This document shows positions 41,950 to 52,481 of a stretch of DNA of 64,000 nt, in pieces. The notes below the pieces were generated by a model. That model was not told the DNA's origin. It was given only the letters and a program-made list of their open reading frames with translations, and ran no database searches. The DNA lies in NCBI GenBank assembly GCA_902729315.2, contig LR746264.1, forward strand, positions 6,349,878-6,413,877. The letters run 5' to 3'. This DNA is from Spirodela intermedia. Lineage: Eukaryota; Streptophyta; Magnoliopsida; Alismatales; Araceae. A program made the position numbers and the translations under genes. Every line of letters begins with the position of its first letter. The first letter of the stretch is position 1.

Positions 41950-43488
41950 CTATGTTAAGTAAGCGTCAGCGTTCACGTGGGCGTGTGGGCTCCGGTTTCT
42001 ATCTTGATCCGCCGTCCCTTTGTCTGCCGGGGGGGCGAGCTGTTTGGGGAACTCCTCGTGTTCCTGCGCTTCTTCGACGGCGAGGGCGACTGAGGAGCGC
42101 TGCCGGGCTCCGACGAGAGCCTTGGCCTTGGAGGACTCACGGTCCCAGTCGGTCCTGCACACGGCGGTGACTATGGATAGCGCGCAGGCCATCTGGGCGG
42201 CGAGAAGCCCGTAGCAGAGACCGAGGAACCCCAGGTCGAGGAAGAAGGCTAGGAACAGAGCCACGGGGGCGCCCACCAGGTAGAAGGAGTAGAGGTTGAT
42301 GGTGGCGCCGATGGTTGGCCTGGCGCTGCCGCGGAGGACGCCGCATCCGGTGGTCTGGGGGCAGTTGGCGAGCTCGCAGAGGCCGATTATGGGCAGAACG
42401 GCGCTGGTCAGCTGGAGGACCTCGCCGTCGGAGCTGAAGGCCCTACCCCAGAGGTGCCTCCCCAACGTCGTCCATAGGAGGCTGACGAAGGACGTGGCGG
42501 CGGCGAGACCCATCGCCACCACCGCCGCTAGCCGTGCCTTGCCGGGCTGCCCGGCACCGAGCTCGTTTCCCACCCGCACGGACACCGACGAGCTGAGAGT
42601 GGCCGGCAGCATGTACAGGAGGGAGGTCGTCTGTATGACGATGGCCGACGTCCCCAGCGTGACGCGCGGATGGGGAAGGTACCCCGCGGCGAGCGTCATC
42701 AGTTCGTACCACCACCATTCCAGACAGACGCCGAGACAGCTGGGCAGCGCGAGGCGGACCAGGGGGCCCCATGACATCCCCGGGCCCGCTGCGGAAGAAG
42801 AGCAGGAAGGGGAGGGAGGGAGAGTGCTGTAGAGAGGCTCCTTGGGCTTGCGGACGTAAAGCATGTAGACAAGCAGGAAGAAGAGGGTGACGAAGTTGGT
42901 GCAGCAGGCGGCGACTGCGACCCCGGGGACCCCCAGGCGGAGGGTGAAGCCGAGGACCGCCGTCAGCGGGAGGTGCAGCAGCACGGCGAGCGAGGTGCAC
43001 CAGAGGAGGGGTTGCAGGGTGGCCTTGCTGCGCATGTAGACGCGGATTGGGTGGAGGAAGCTGTTGGCGAGGAGGTCGGGGAGGGCGAAGAGGCAATAGA
43101 GACCAGCGACCCGGGTGGTCTCTGGGTCCTGCCCCAGCCACAGCATGACGGCCTGCAGGTTGACCCACAGCAGTGCGATAGGGATGGAAGCCAGCAGGAG
43201 CATGACGATGGTCCGCTGAAGCGAGCACACCACCAGCGGGAGGTTGCGGGAGCCGAAGGCTTGGCTGCAGACGGGTTCCATCCCCATGGCCAGACCGGAA
43301 AGCACAGAGTAGCCGGTGATGTTGGTGAAACCGACGGCCAGCGCGCCGCCGGCCAGCTCCAGTCGGCCCAGCCTCCCCATGCACACCACCGAGATCATCC
43401 CTTTGAGGAAGCCCACGAAGTTGATGGCGATGATGGGAAGCCCCACGCCCTTAATCTTCCTTAGCTCCTCCATGACCTTATCATCCAA
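41950..43488 (-). CDS. MATE efflux transporter, DETOXIFICATION (DTX) family
   Basis: Intronless, 512 residues, GC-rich. MATE proteins export organic compounds in antiport with H+ or Na+. About twelve membrane helices are visible, arranged as two six-helix halves; conserved stretches include LPIIAINFVGFLKGMISVVC, GMEPVCSQAFGSRN, WLGQDPE, LPSCLGVCLEWWWYELMTL, SSVSVRVGNELGAGQP and LCELANCPQTTGCGVLRGS. The intronless structure, LEWWWYE motif and long cytosolic C-terminal tail place it with the plant DTX48-56 group, which includes endosomal or vacuolar members affecting hormone levels, shoot branching, iron balance and stomatal signalling. The N terminus before the first helix is short (about 15 residues). 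I do not assign a specific DTX number. Confidence 0.93.
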   Translation of the reverse strand: MDDKVMEELRKIKGVGLPIIAINFVGFLKGMISVVCMGRLGRLELAGGALAVGFTNITGYSVLSGLAMGMEPVCSQAFGSRNLPLVVCSLQRTIVMLLLASIPIALLWVNLQAVMLWLGQDPETTRVAGLYCLFALPDLLANSFLHPIRVYMRSKATLQPLLWCTSLAVLLHLPLTAVLGFTLRLGVPGVAVAACCTNFVTLFFLLVYMLYVRKPKEPLYSTLPPSPSCSSSAAGPGMSWGPLVRLALPSCLGVCLEWWWYELMTLAAGYLPHPRVTLGTSAIVIQTTSLLYMLPATLSSSVSVRVGNELGAGQPGKARLAAVVAMGLAAATSFVSLLWTTLGRHLWGRAFSSDGEVLQLTSAVLPIIGLCELANCPQTTGCGVLRGSARPTIGATINLYSFYLVGAPVALFLAFFLDLGFLGLCYGLLAAQMACALSIVTAVCRTDWDRESSKAKALVGARQRSSVALAVEEAQEHEEFPKQLAPPADKGTADQDRNRSPHAHVNADAYLT

Positions 43489-45166
43489 ACGGCAATTCGA
43501 TTTTTAGGAGAGGGAAAAAACAGGGGAGCTGTACTCAAAGGATTCCATCGTACCTCCACCATCGTTATGGAGTACGTCCGGCGATCTCCGGTGGACATCT
43601 CCCCCACCGCTTCTCCCCTCTCCCCTGCAGAACGATGAACTGTCTACTCCTGCCTCTGCTTGTCATTCACGAGGCAGGAACATACGGGGGTGGCGATGGA
43701 GGTTAGAGAGAGATTGGGTTGAACCCCATAGGTATCGGGGGTTACTTATAGGACCTGAAAGCCTGAGAGCGACTCTCTCTCACCTCAAATCCCAGCACCA
43801 TCCTCCAAGTAAATGGCAAGCTTTTCCGAGCACTCTCGCACACGTACCTGCCCCCCGCCCCCGCGCCCACCAAACTGCAACGCGAGATCTTTAGGTACGT
43901 ACGAGATCTAGTTCGCGTCCCCACAATGACGGGAGACGTTCGTACTTGCCGTCAACGATAGCACTCTCCTCCATCTACAGCTTCGTACTTGCTGATCAAA
44001 CCATGGGTGATGGGCAGTCGGCCTTGATCTCAGACGGTAAGTTTGACTCCAATATGAGATCCTTTAGTTAAGAACAGAGAAACCTATGCAACGGGCGACG
44101 GCGGCACCGTCGGACTTCCGGCGGTGTCACCGTCCCTCAATATCCTCCGGCGTTCGAGCTGCGTTCACGCGCCCTGTCGACCAAAGCTGAAGCATCCATC
44201 ACCTTCTCCCTCTGCACATCGCTTTCCCGAGCGCAGCTCAAACACCCCCTAGAGTGGCATATCCACTGGACACCCAGTCTCACCCCCTCCACTATTTTTT
44301 CATGTGGGTGAATCTTCTTCTTCCTTTGGGGCGATCACGGACCCATGCCCTCCCTTCTGAGGGAGATGAAATGGAGGAATGGGGGAATGTCCAGTCCAGA
44401 ATCGTCTCGTCGGGTGCTTAACTCGCCGCCGTGCACATCTTTCCTCCTCAAAAAACGAGACCACCCGCCGATAAACCGGGCATGGCTCCCCCTTCTCATC
44501 TGGCTTTGTATTCATGGTGGTTTCAAGTTCGCCGCTCATGGCGAGGGGATAAGACCGGAAACCCTAGAGGGGCAGCAAGATTGGGCAAATGATCTTGCCT
44601 CCGCCCTGAGAAGAAATCCGTTCCGGCAACCTCTCGGAGCTCTCGGTGCCGGCCTGCCGGAGATATTTGTCTGGGGAGGGCAGAAGCTTGCGTGGCTCTC
44701 TGACTACGGCACCTGACGCCCTACTTGCTGGCTCGCCCCAGAGAGGAACCGCGCATGTGGACCAGTGGCTTAATAATATCTTCAGTTCGATCGACTGGTT
44801 CGGCGATATCAGAAGCTCCCCTCGCTCAATCATGCAGGCCGATAGCAGAATAGGACGGTCGCCTCTTCCGGTGCACATGCGGTGAGGTGACGGCGGAGGA
44901 GCCGGCGGTCACATCCTTACCGACGAGAAAACTACGTTCTCCGCCCGATCAGAACGATCGCAGAAAGTGATGGATGCAGAGCGTCGATTGGTCGATGAAG
45001 GAGAGAAGAGGCTCCCACTCCGCCCTCCATGTGGGGCGCCGGCGATCCCGAAACCTCGCCCACATGTGACCTTCGTGGTTCCATCGATCCATCGCCGAAT
45101 CACGTAGACCCACCCAACTGGTCTTAGATCCGAAGAGCCATGCAAGTAGCCCTTAAATTCCAGAGC

Positions 45167-45191
45167 GAGAGAGAGAGAGAGAGAGAGAGAG
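45167..45191. repeat. (GA)n microsatellite
   Basis: A perfect GA run of about 25 bases. Confidence 0.95.
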
Positions 45192-45447
45192 TAGAGGGGA
45201 GAACAGTGGAGGTGGGTAAGAGGGAGATGAAGCACAAGGAAGATAGTGTAGACGAGGAATGAGAGACGAGGGCGCCAACGCCACTAGAAAAAAGTCTCCA
45301 TGGATCCGTCAAATATCGCATTTTTATCCTAACTATTGACCGTGAGTAGGGACGGGTCTCTCTTAATTACGCCGTAAACTATATTTTTAGCATCATTATA
45401 GCCCCAAGCGCAGTGATTCTCACTCGATATCGAAGGATACATATATA

Positions 45448-45449
<2 letters not shown>

Positions 45450-45518
<69 letters not shown>
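45450..45518. repeat. (ATT)n microsatellite, about 23 units
   Basis: Uninterrupted ATT trinucleotide run of about 69 bases, preceded by a short AT run. It is the longest simple repeat in the window. Confidence 0.97.
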
Positions 45519-48500
45519 TTGTTCTCACCTTGTCACTCACCTGATATCGGTAAATAGGTCATTTTTAACCCTTCCTTCTCGTCTATCGATTTCACGGGAC
45601 GAGATACAGCTGGTGTCGGCGGTCAACGTCTTCCCCGAATAAATTTTCTCCGTGGTGGTTCGTCTATTTCTCGGGAACATTCCCTGACCAAAGTATAGTG
45701 AATCTACATAAATCGTGGTCATCTGAAAGATGGTCAGGGATATTGTCAGCTCCATCCCGCCCTACCCTGTGGAGCTCAGTTTAGAATGTTAAGGTCAACA
45801 CTACCGTTGACTCCGTGCCCGTCAATCCGATACCATATGTTTCATCAGCTTGGCCCTACGCTTCATCGGGATCGTGGTCAACAGCTACTTGCTGTGCTTC
45901 CAACCCCTGGGTCCATCAGGAAAGGAGAGCCTTTCATCGTTGGGGGTCAACGGGAAAATGGCACATCTAGTCCATTGGGTCAAACATTCTTAGACTACGA
46001 CTAAACGGGCCTTTAACGGGGAACCAAGTTTGGGGCTTCAACAAATAATAGCATTTATTTTGGATGTTGAGTATTGTCCATAGGACACCCCTCATAAATA
46101 TGGCAATTTCGACCAATAATTTCAATCCCTTTGTCCATAGTTGACGAACATTGTTTTATTGTATTCTAAAAAATGGGAATTAACTATACTTATTTTATTT
46201 ACTTAAAATTTAAATGTGAAATATTTTAGTTCAAGCCATCTGTTATTTGATTCAACAAAAACATAATTAAAAGCATCACCAAGCTAGCTTCTTCTTCTTC
46301 TTCTTCTCTCAAAATAATCCCAAATTCATCTACATGTCTTAGTGTCCACGAAACTACATGGATTAATTACTTTCATATTTCTAACATTTCATATATTAAT
46401 ACTATTTTCTCAGATAATAAAAATATTTTTTTTTATAATTCTGATATATTTAGTGTAGTGTCTTCAAGTGGACATGCATCTTTGTTATGATTATTTATAA
46501 AGTAGTATAAATATGTTTCTTTATATAATTTTGGTAAAAAAATAAAAATATTTTTTGGTTAGTTAACTCCTTAATTATCATTGAACTCTAATAAGTCTTT
46601 ATTATCATGAGTTAATAATTAATAAATAATAATTTTTTAGCCTCAACTCATGATAAATTGACTTATATTTATGTTAAATTATGAAAAATGATTTTCAATT
46701 AATTAATGTGATTTTTTTAGCTAAGTATGTGATTTTATATAAATTTATATAATTTTATATTCTTATTTTTTAGATAAATAAAAAATATTATATATATATA
46801 TAGAAAAAGAGAGGGACTTGCTGACTAGCTAAGCTTGCAAATAAGTCAAAGGCGCAGTCAAAATGAGCCATAAGTATGGGATTGAGCAATTATAAATTGA
46901 TGAAGATATGTATGCGTTAGTTTTCTTCCACGCCACTAGTGGTCAAATTAATTGTGAGATAAGGAGTGGTTGTACACATAAAAAAAGAGACTCATTTAAA
47001 ATTTCAAGGTAACTAATGGGGGTCTAAACCCACATCACACCTTCTCTATAATGATTTTGTTTATTTTAATATTTAGAATATCTTATAACAGCAATATACT
47101 AATGATAACGTCACTTTATAAAAGTAATATAAAACTTATTTCAATCTCTCTCATATAAGTGGTCGACTGACATAAATTTGAATCTTACTAGAATAAAATC
47201 TTGTATTTTTATCTAATAAATCGTAAATTTCTTGTAGATCATCAATAAAAGATTAAGTTGTCATAATTGCTCAATCATCGATGAAAATCTCATCGACATA
47301 ATTCACGAAGTATTATTATTAAAATTATTAAACAATTCATAATAAAAATATCATGAATCTATTAAGTAAAGTATCTTCAATTAATCGACAAACAAATTAT
47401 CATCAAGAAGAAGACAATTTGTCAAGAGATGAGTCGTCACCTCTTAAAAACATACTGAATGTGATGAAGAACCTTTTTTTACTGTGCAAACCTAAGGATA
47501 AAGCTCCTTGACATACACCCTATCTTCATCTAGCTCTTATTTATTGGGTAATAATCATCAAAGAACTACAAAGTTGTCATTTTTTCACTCCATCAAGTGA
47601 TAGTCATTAGAGATGATTCAATGACCTGTTTTATTGATTTATAAACTTTACAAAAAAATTAGAGATTACTCACATCATCTTTATCTAATAAGAGTTTTTG
47701 AGGTTATAGATATTATATGACAATTTTTTAGAATGCTTATGATTATGGTGTATCACTGACGTATCATTGATGTGATGTTGAAACTCTTTTTTCTTGCTTT
47801 TAACTTAATTTTTACTTTATTTAATGATAAGTTATGTGATTTAAATTTATCAAATTATTCTTCATTCAATGATGATTCTTTCAACTTTTATAAATTTTAA
47901 TTTGATTAATTAAATTATTTGTAATTACTTACATAAGAATTATCAAATGAAACTTTATTTTTATCTTATTCAAGTTCGTCGAGTGCTAACATCATCTTGA
48001 TGCCTGTACCCTTATTTCTCTCTTTCACGAATTTTAAATATATTTTATTTTTATTTCTTAATTTACAATTTATTTAAAAATATATTTGTTGAAAAAATAT
48101 ATATAAAAAATTACATGATATTATATTACATATCTGTGATTGACTTAGAAACCTTATACTATTTTTAGAACTTTTATAAAATTATAATTGATATATTTAT
48201 TTAAAAGTACTTCTAAATATTTTAAAAAATAGTATTTTCTAGTTTTATAAAATTTAAATTTACGTCATTTACTATAAATGACTAAGTTATGTCAAACTCT
48301 CTTATTTAGAGGTACAAAAAAGAAGAAGTAATATTTGAATTAAAAATAAATTCAATTTTAAGGACGAGGCAAAAATTGTGGTTTTCACATATTATAGGAT
48401 ATTTCCAGAACTAATATTTTGTATTTTTATATCGAAATCTGTGCGAGGTCATGTTGAACGCTCGGAAGACTGAGACTATCCATGGACGGTGGAGATTTTT

Positions 48501-48606
48501 CCCGACTATCAGGCGCAGATTTTAGTTCCCATGGAACGCGAGTACAAGTTATCGTCGTATGTGTTAAATCCCTGGAGCATTAAGGGCGACGTAACGGTGT
48601 CCGGAA

Positions 48607-48622
48607 AAACCCTAGCTGGGCT
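48607..48622 (+). promoter_or_regulatory. Telo-box and site II-like element of eL18 promoter
   Basis: AAACCCTA (48607-48614) followed three bases later by TGGGCT (48617-48622), about 45-60 bp upstream of the start codon. This pair is the characteristic promoter signature of plant ribosomal protein and other growth-linked genes. Confidence 0.7.
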
Positions 48623-48666
48623 TTGCGCCGCGCCGCACCGCAGGTGGGAAAGGAGCGGCGGCGACC

Positions 48667-51437
48667 ATGGTACGCGCATCTGATCATCAGGGTTTCGGGT
48701 GGTCTGTTGTCTTCTGCCGTTGCTTAACCTTTGCTAATCGAATGTCTACATCGCCTGCTTTCAGGGCATCGATCTCGTAGCCGGAGGTAAGAGCAAGAAG
48801 ACTAGGCGCACCGCGCCCAAGTCGAATGACATCTACCTTAAGCTCCTCGTGAAGGTGAGATTGAAGTTGTATTCGTTCCGGAACCTGGTTTTTCTTGTCC
48901 ACGCTAGTGATACGATGATGCAGACACGACGTTCCGGTCACCGTTTCTGGTTTCTCACGCGGATGCTTCCATTTTTGTGCGTTTTTTTGGGAGCAGCTTT
49001 ACAGGTTCCTCGTGAGGCGGACAGGAAGTAGTTTCAATGCGGTGATTCTGAAGAGACTTTTCATGAGCAAGATTAACAAGCCTCCTATATCTCTGTCGAA
49101 GCTTATTAAGTTCATGAAAGGGAAGGTTCGTTAAACCGTCGATTCCTCAGCCGATCCCCCTGTGCCGTCTCTCTTATCACGTCCATTTTATCACCTGCCA
49201 ACGTTGATTTTTTTTACATGTTCTCATCAGGAGGATAAGATTGCGGTGATCGTCGGGACAGTTACTGACGATTTGAGAGTTCACGAGGTTCCAGCCCTTA
49301 AGGTGACAGCGCTGAGGTTCACGGAAAGGGCGAGGGCTAGGATTCTTAAAGCCGGAGGAGAGTGCTTCACATTCGATCAGCTTGCACTGCAGGCACCCCT
49401 TGGACAGAATACCGTACGAATATCAAACCGAATCTCCATCGCATTTATTGTTCCATCGATCCCGTTCTGGGAATTATATTTTCTATTCGCTATGGATTTC
49501 AGAAATCAAAGAGGTTTTCGAAGTGGGTTCAAGGGTTTTTTCTATATGGAAATATTGTTTTTTTAGTTCCCTGTCCTGCTCTTCTTGACCATGCTAACGC
49601 TGAAGTTTATTTTGGATGAGTTTTTTCTGGAATGTCTGAGGGAACATATTCTTTAATTTATTTTATAATGCGTTTAGCGAGTTATTCGCGGTTTTTCGGT
49701 AATCTGGCATTATCTGTATCGAGATCTTACGTAGATTTAAATTTCAATGTGAATCATGTTTAGCAATGATGATGAATTTTTTAATCCCAGCTCATTATGA
49801 GATCATCCACTTTGTGGATGGCCAAGGACTGGTTTCATCTACTCATCTGAGCTCTCATGCATTTGAGTTGCTAATTCCATTTAGATTCTCATTCTTCCCT
49901 CACTTGGGCACATCTAACGCTCACTAGGAAAATCGGATTATCTTTCCTAATCCAAATCAAATTTTATTTAACTAATATGATGCTATTTTAAGCTCAGCTC
50001 ATCACGAGATCAACTACTGGTTATTTTGACACATCTCGACACATTTACTTGTTTTTTTTCGAGTTCTTACTTGCGTAAGACGGGATATTCAATCGTCAGA
50101 TATAATTAACCATAGAAGAGAAATTTTCTTTGGTATCTGCACGCACTTGTCTTCGTCAATATTAATTAGTTCACGGCAAATTCTTTCTAACTCGATTCCG
50201 TCTGAGTTTTCCGACGAACTTTAGCTTTGTATTTGCTTTCTTTCTAATTTCTCTCGTATTTACTGTTTTGTCAACCCCTTTTTTTGGAGTGACGTGTATG
50301 TATGTATTCGCTATGGATTTCAGAAATCAAAGAGCTTTTCGAAGTGGGTTCAAGGGTTTTTTCTATGTAGAAATATTGATTTTTTAGTTCCCTATGATGC
50401 TTTTCTTGACCATGCTAACGCTGAAGTTCATTTTTGACGAGTTTTTTCTGGAATGTCTGAGGGAACATATTCTCTTAATTTATTTTATATTGCGTTTAGT
50501 TCGCTGATTTTCGGTAATCTGGCATTTTCTCTATCGCGATCTTACGTTGATTTAAGTTTCAATGTGAGTCACGTTTCGCAATGATGATGAATTTTTTAAT
50601 CCCAGCTCACTATGAGACCATCCACTATGTGGATGGCCAAGGACTGGTTTCATCTACTCATCTGAGCTCTTACACATTTTAGCGGCTAGTTCCACTTAGA
50701 TCCTCATTCTTCCCCACTCGGGCACATCCGAATGTCAGTGGGGAAATCAGATTAACCTTCTCTAATTTTAATCAAGTTTTATTCAACTTCGATGATTCTA
50801 TTATAAGCCCAGCTCATCTCGAGTTCAACAACTGGTTCTCCTGGCTCATCTCGTACGTTGAATTTTTTTTTTTCCGAGTTCGTACCTGTGGAAGGCGGGA
50901 TTCTCGATTGCCAGATGTGATCAATCATGGTATAAAAATTTCCTTCGGTATCTGCATGTCCTTGTTTTTGTCAGCATCAGTCCGTAGCAAATTCTTCCTA
51001 ATTCTATAGTCTGGAATCCCCCCTCCCCTTCCCCCGGGGGATTTTGGTTTTCAAGAAGCAATATGTATTATGTTTGTCGGACGGCTGTGCGACTTGAATT
51101 CCACCAATTCCCGGCCTCCGGTGAAGCTTGATTCCGTAATTTTTTGGGGGGCTAAACGAGTAAAATTTTTCACGCATTCTTTCTATTTCGTCTGAGATTT
51201 CCATCGGACACCAGTTTAGTGTTTGTTCATCTGATGGCTCTGCGATTCATCTCTTTGCCCGGCTTGTGCCCTCCGCAGGTCCTCCTCCGGGGCCCGAAGA
51301 ACGCCCGCGAGGCCGTGAAGCATTTCGGGAAGGCGCCCGGTGTTCCCCACAGCCATACCAAGCCCTACGTCCGGTCGAAGGGGAGGAAGTTCGAGAAGGC
51401 CAGGGGGAGGAGGAACAGCAGGGGCTTCAGGGTTTGA
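48667..51437 (+). CDS. RPL18: 60S ribosomal protein L18 (eL18)
   Basis: Five exons: join(48667..48669, 48765..48854, 48997..49125, 49231..49413, 51279..51437), 187 residues, the exact plant eL18 length. It is a structural protein of the large ribosomal subunit. Conserved blocks run in order: [98 protein letters not shown] and [20 protein letters not shown]. Exon 1 contains only the initiator ATG, directly followed by the donor GT. Intron 4 is 1.9 kb and contains a diverged direct duplication. The promoter has a telo-box and site II pair. Confidence 0.97.
49484..50240 (+). repeat. Direct duplication in eL18 intron 4, copy 1
   Basis: Begins TATTCGCTATGGATTTCAG about 70 bp after the exon 4 donor and aligns over ~720 bp with the second copy starting at 50305 (offset 821 bp). 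Shared landmarks include AAGTGGGTTCAAGGG, GACCATGCTAACGCTGAAG, GAATGTCTGAGGGAACATA and GATGGCCAAGGACTGGTTTC. I estimate identity of roughly 80-85 percent by eye, with small indels. Confidence 0.9.
50305..51226 (+). repeat. Direct duplication in eL18 intron 4, copy 2
   Basis: Second copy of the intron segment. It aligns continuously to about 51008; the terminal part of copy 1 (CCGTCTGAG...TTTAG..TTTG) then resumes at about 51187-51226. The ~175 bp between is therefore an insertion in this copy or a deletion in the other. Confidence 0.85.
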
Positions 51438-52481
51438 CCCGTGGGGCCCCATCTTCTCTCCCTCTTGCGGACGATACCCCCCCTCGTCCCCGTTGACTTT
51501 CAGGGTTTCCTTTTTTTCCTTTTTTTGGGTGCGATTCTCTTCAGTTTTGACCTTGTGATTTTAAAAGAATAGAGTTTTAATCTCTCTCTGAAATGTGGGC
51601 TGAATCGTGCCACGTAGATCGTGACACAGTCTGTCGGTGAGGGTTTAAATAATTAACGCATTATGTCACAATCGATAATAGGAAAATTGTGGAAATGCAC
51701 TTATGTGAAAGTTCAATGCAAAAGTGCCCCGCGAATTTGCTGTGTCGTAACGGACTCAGAAGATCCGATATGGAAGGGATGATGGTTCCGTTGGGACCCG
51801 GAAAGCCTGTTCCGACGCGGTGTCTGGGCAAGGTGGATAAAGCCGCTTCCCCCTTCCCGATTCCCGTGGAATCGGAAATTCAGACGCGGTTCCCTCTGTC
51901 GTGCTCGAGTTTCCCTCTTTTTCTCTCTCTTCCTCCCGGCAATTCGAAACCCAGATTGCAGGCTTCCTCTGGCTCGGACGGATTTCTGTCTTCTACCTCT
52001 GCAATTGGAAGTCTAGAAGCAAGACGACTATCTCCGGCGTGGCCCTGCGTCTCTCGTACTTTGCTCCTTTTTCCCCATCCTCTCTCTTGGGTGCTACTGC
52101 CTGTGCTGCTTTCGTGGGCGCATGAGAAGATCGGAGAGCTTCGGACGGCCTACGGCTGGCGCGATCTTCAAATTTTCCTCATTGTTCAGGTTTCGTCCAT
52201 TTCAACGGATGCTTTCTGCGATGTCTTCTGGAGGAGCCAGCGGCGTCGGCGTCACCCACCGCTGCCACGGCCTGCATCGAATATGTGTGCCGAAGGTTTT
52301 CCCGGAACGCCACCGACGCAGCATATGCTGTCCTCTTGTTCATACTACTTGAGAACAGCGGGAACAACGGGAGAAACTTGGAAATTAGATTAGGGTATTT
52401 TTTGAAATTACCTGGTTATATGCTTCTTGTACCGAGTTTGCATACCTTGGTTTCGAAAGGCAAGCAATTTTTTCGTGGAAA
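51438..52481. other. Interval between eL18 and the zinc-finger gene
   Basis: This holds the 3' UTR of eL18 and the promoter and 5' UTR of the downstream plus-strand gene. A frame of 234 codons at 51689-52393 is Ser/Pro/Leu-rich with no recognised domain. A TTCAG at about 52186-52190 might be the acceptor of a 5' UTR intron, but I cannot confirm one. Confidence 0.45.

Larger units (their letters stand above)
43489..48666. other. Large intergenic region upstream of the MATE and eL18 genes
   Basis: The first kilobase is MATE 5' flank. 43.9-45.3 kb is moderately GC-rich with open frames (such as 44345-44716 plus) that I cannot relate to any family. A GA tract (45167-45191) and a long ATT tract follow. 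From about 46.0 to 48.4 kb the DNA is extremely AT-rich with no ORF above 60 codons; it looks like decayed repeat DNA, but I could not identify an element. Confidence 0.5.

Noticed and set aside
42443-43384. 313-codon minus frame and 178-codon plus frame within the MATE gene
   Set aside because: Shadows caused by high GC; the 512-codon frame has clear MATE motifs.
51689-52393. 234-codon plus frame upstream of the zinc-finger gene
   Set aside because: No domain, Ser/Pro/Leu-biased, and in the position expected for promoter and 5' UTR.
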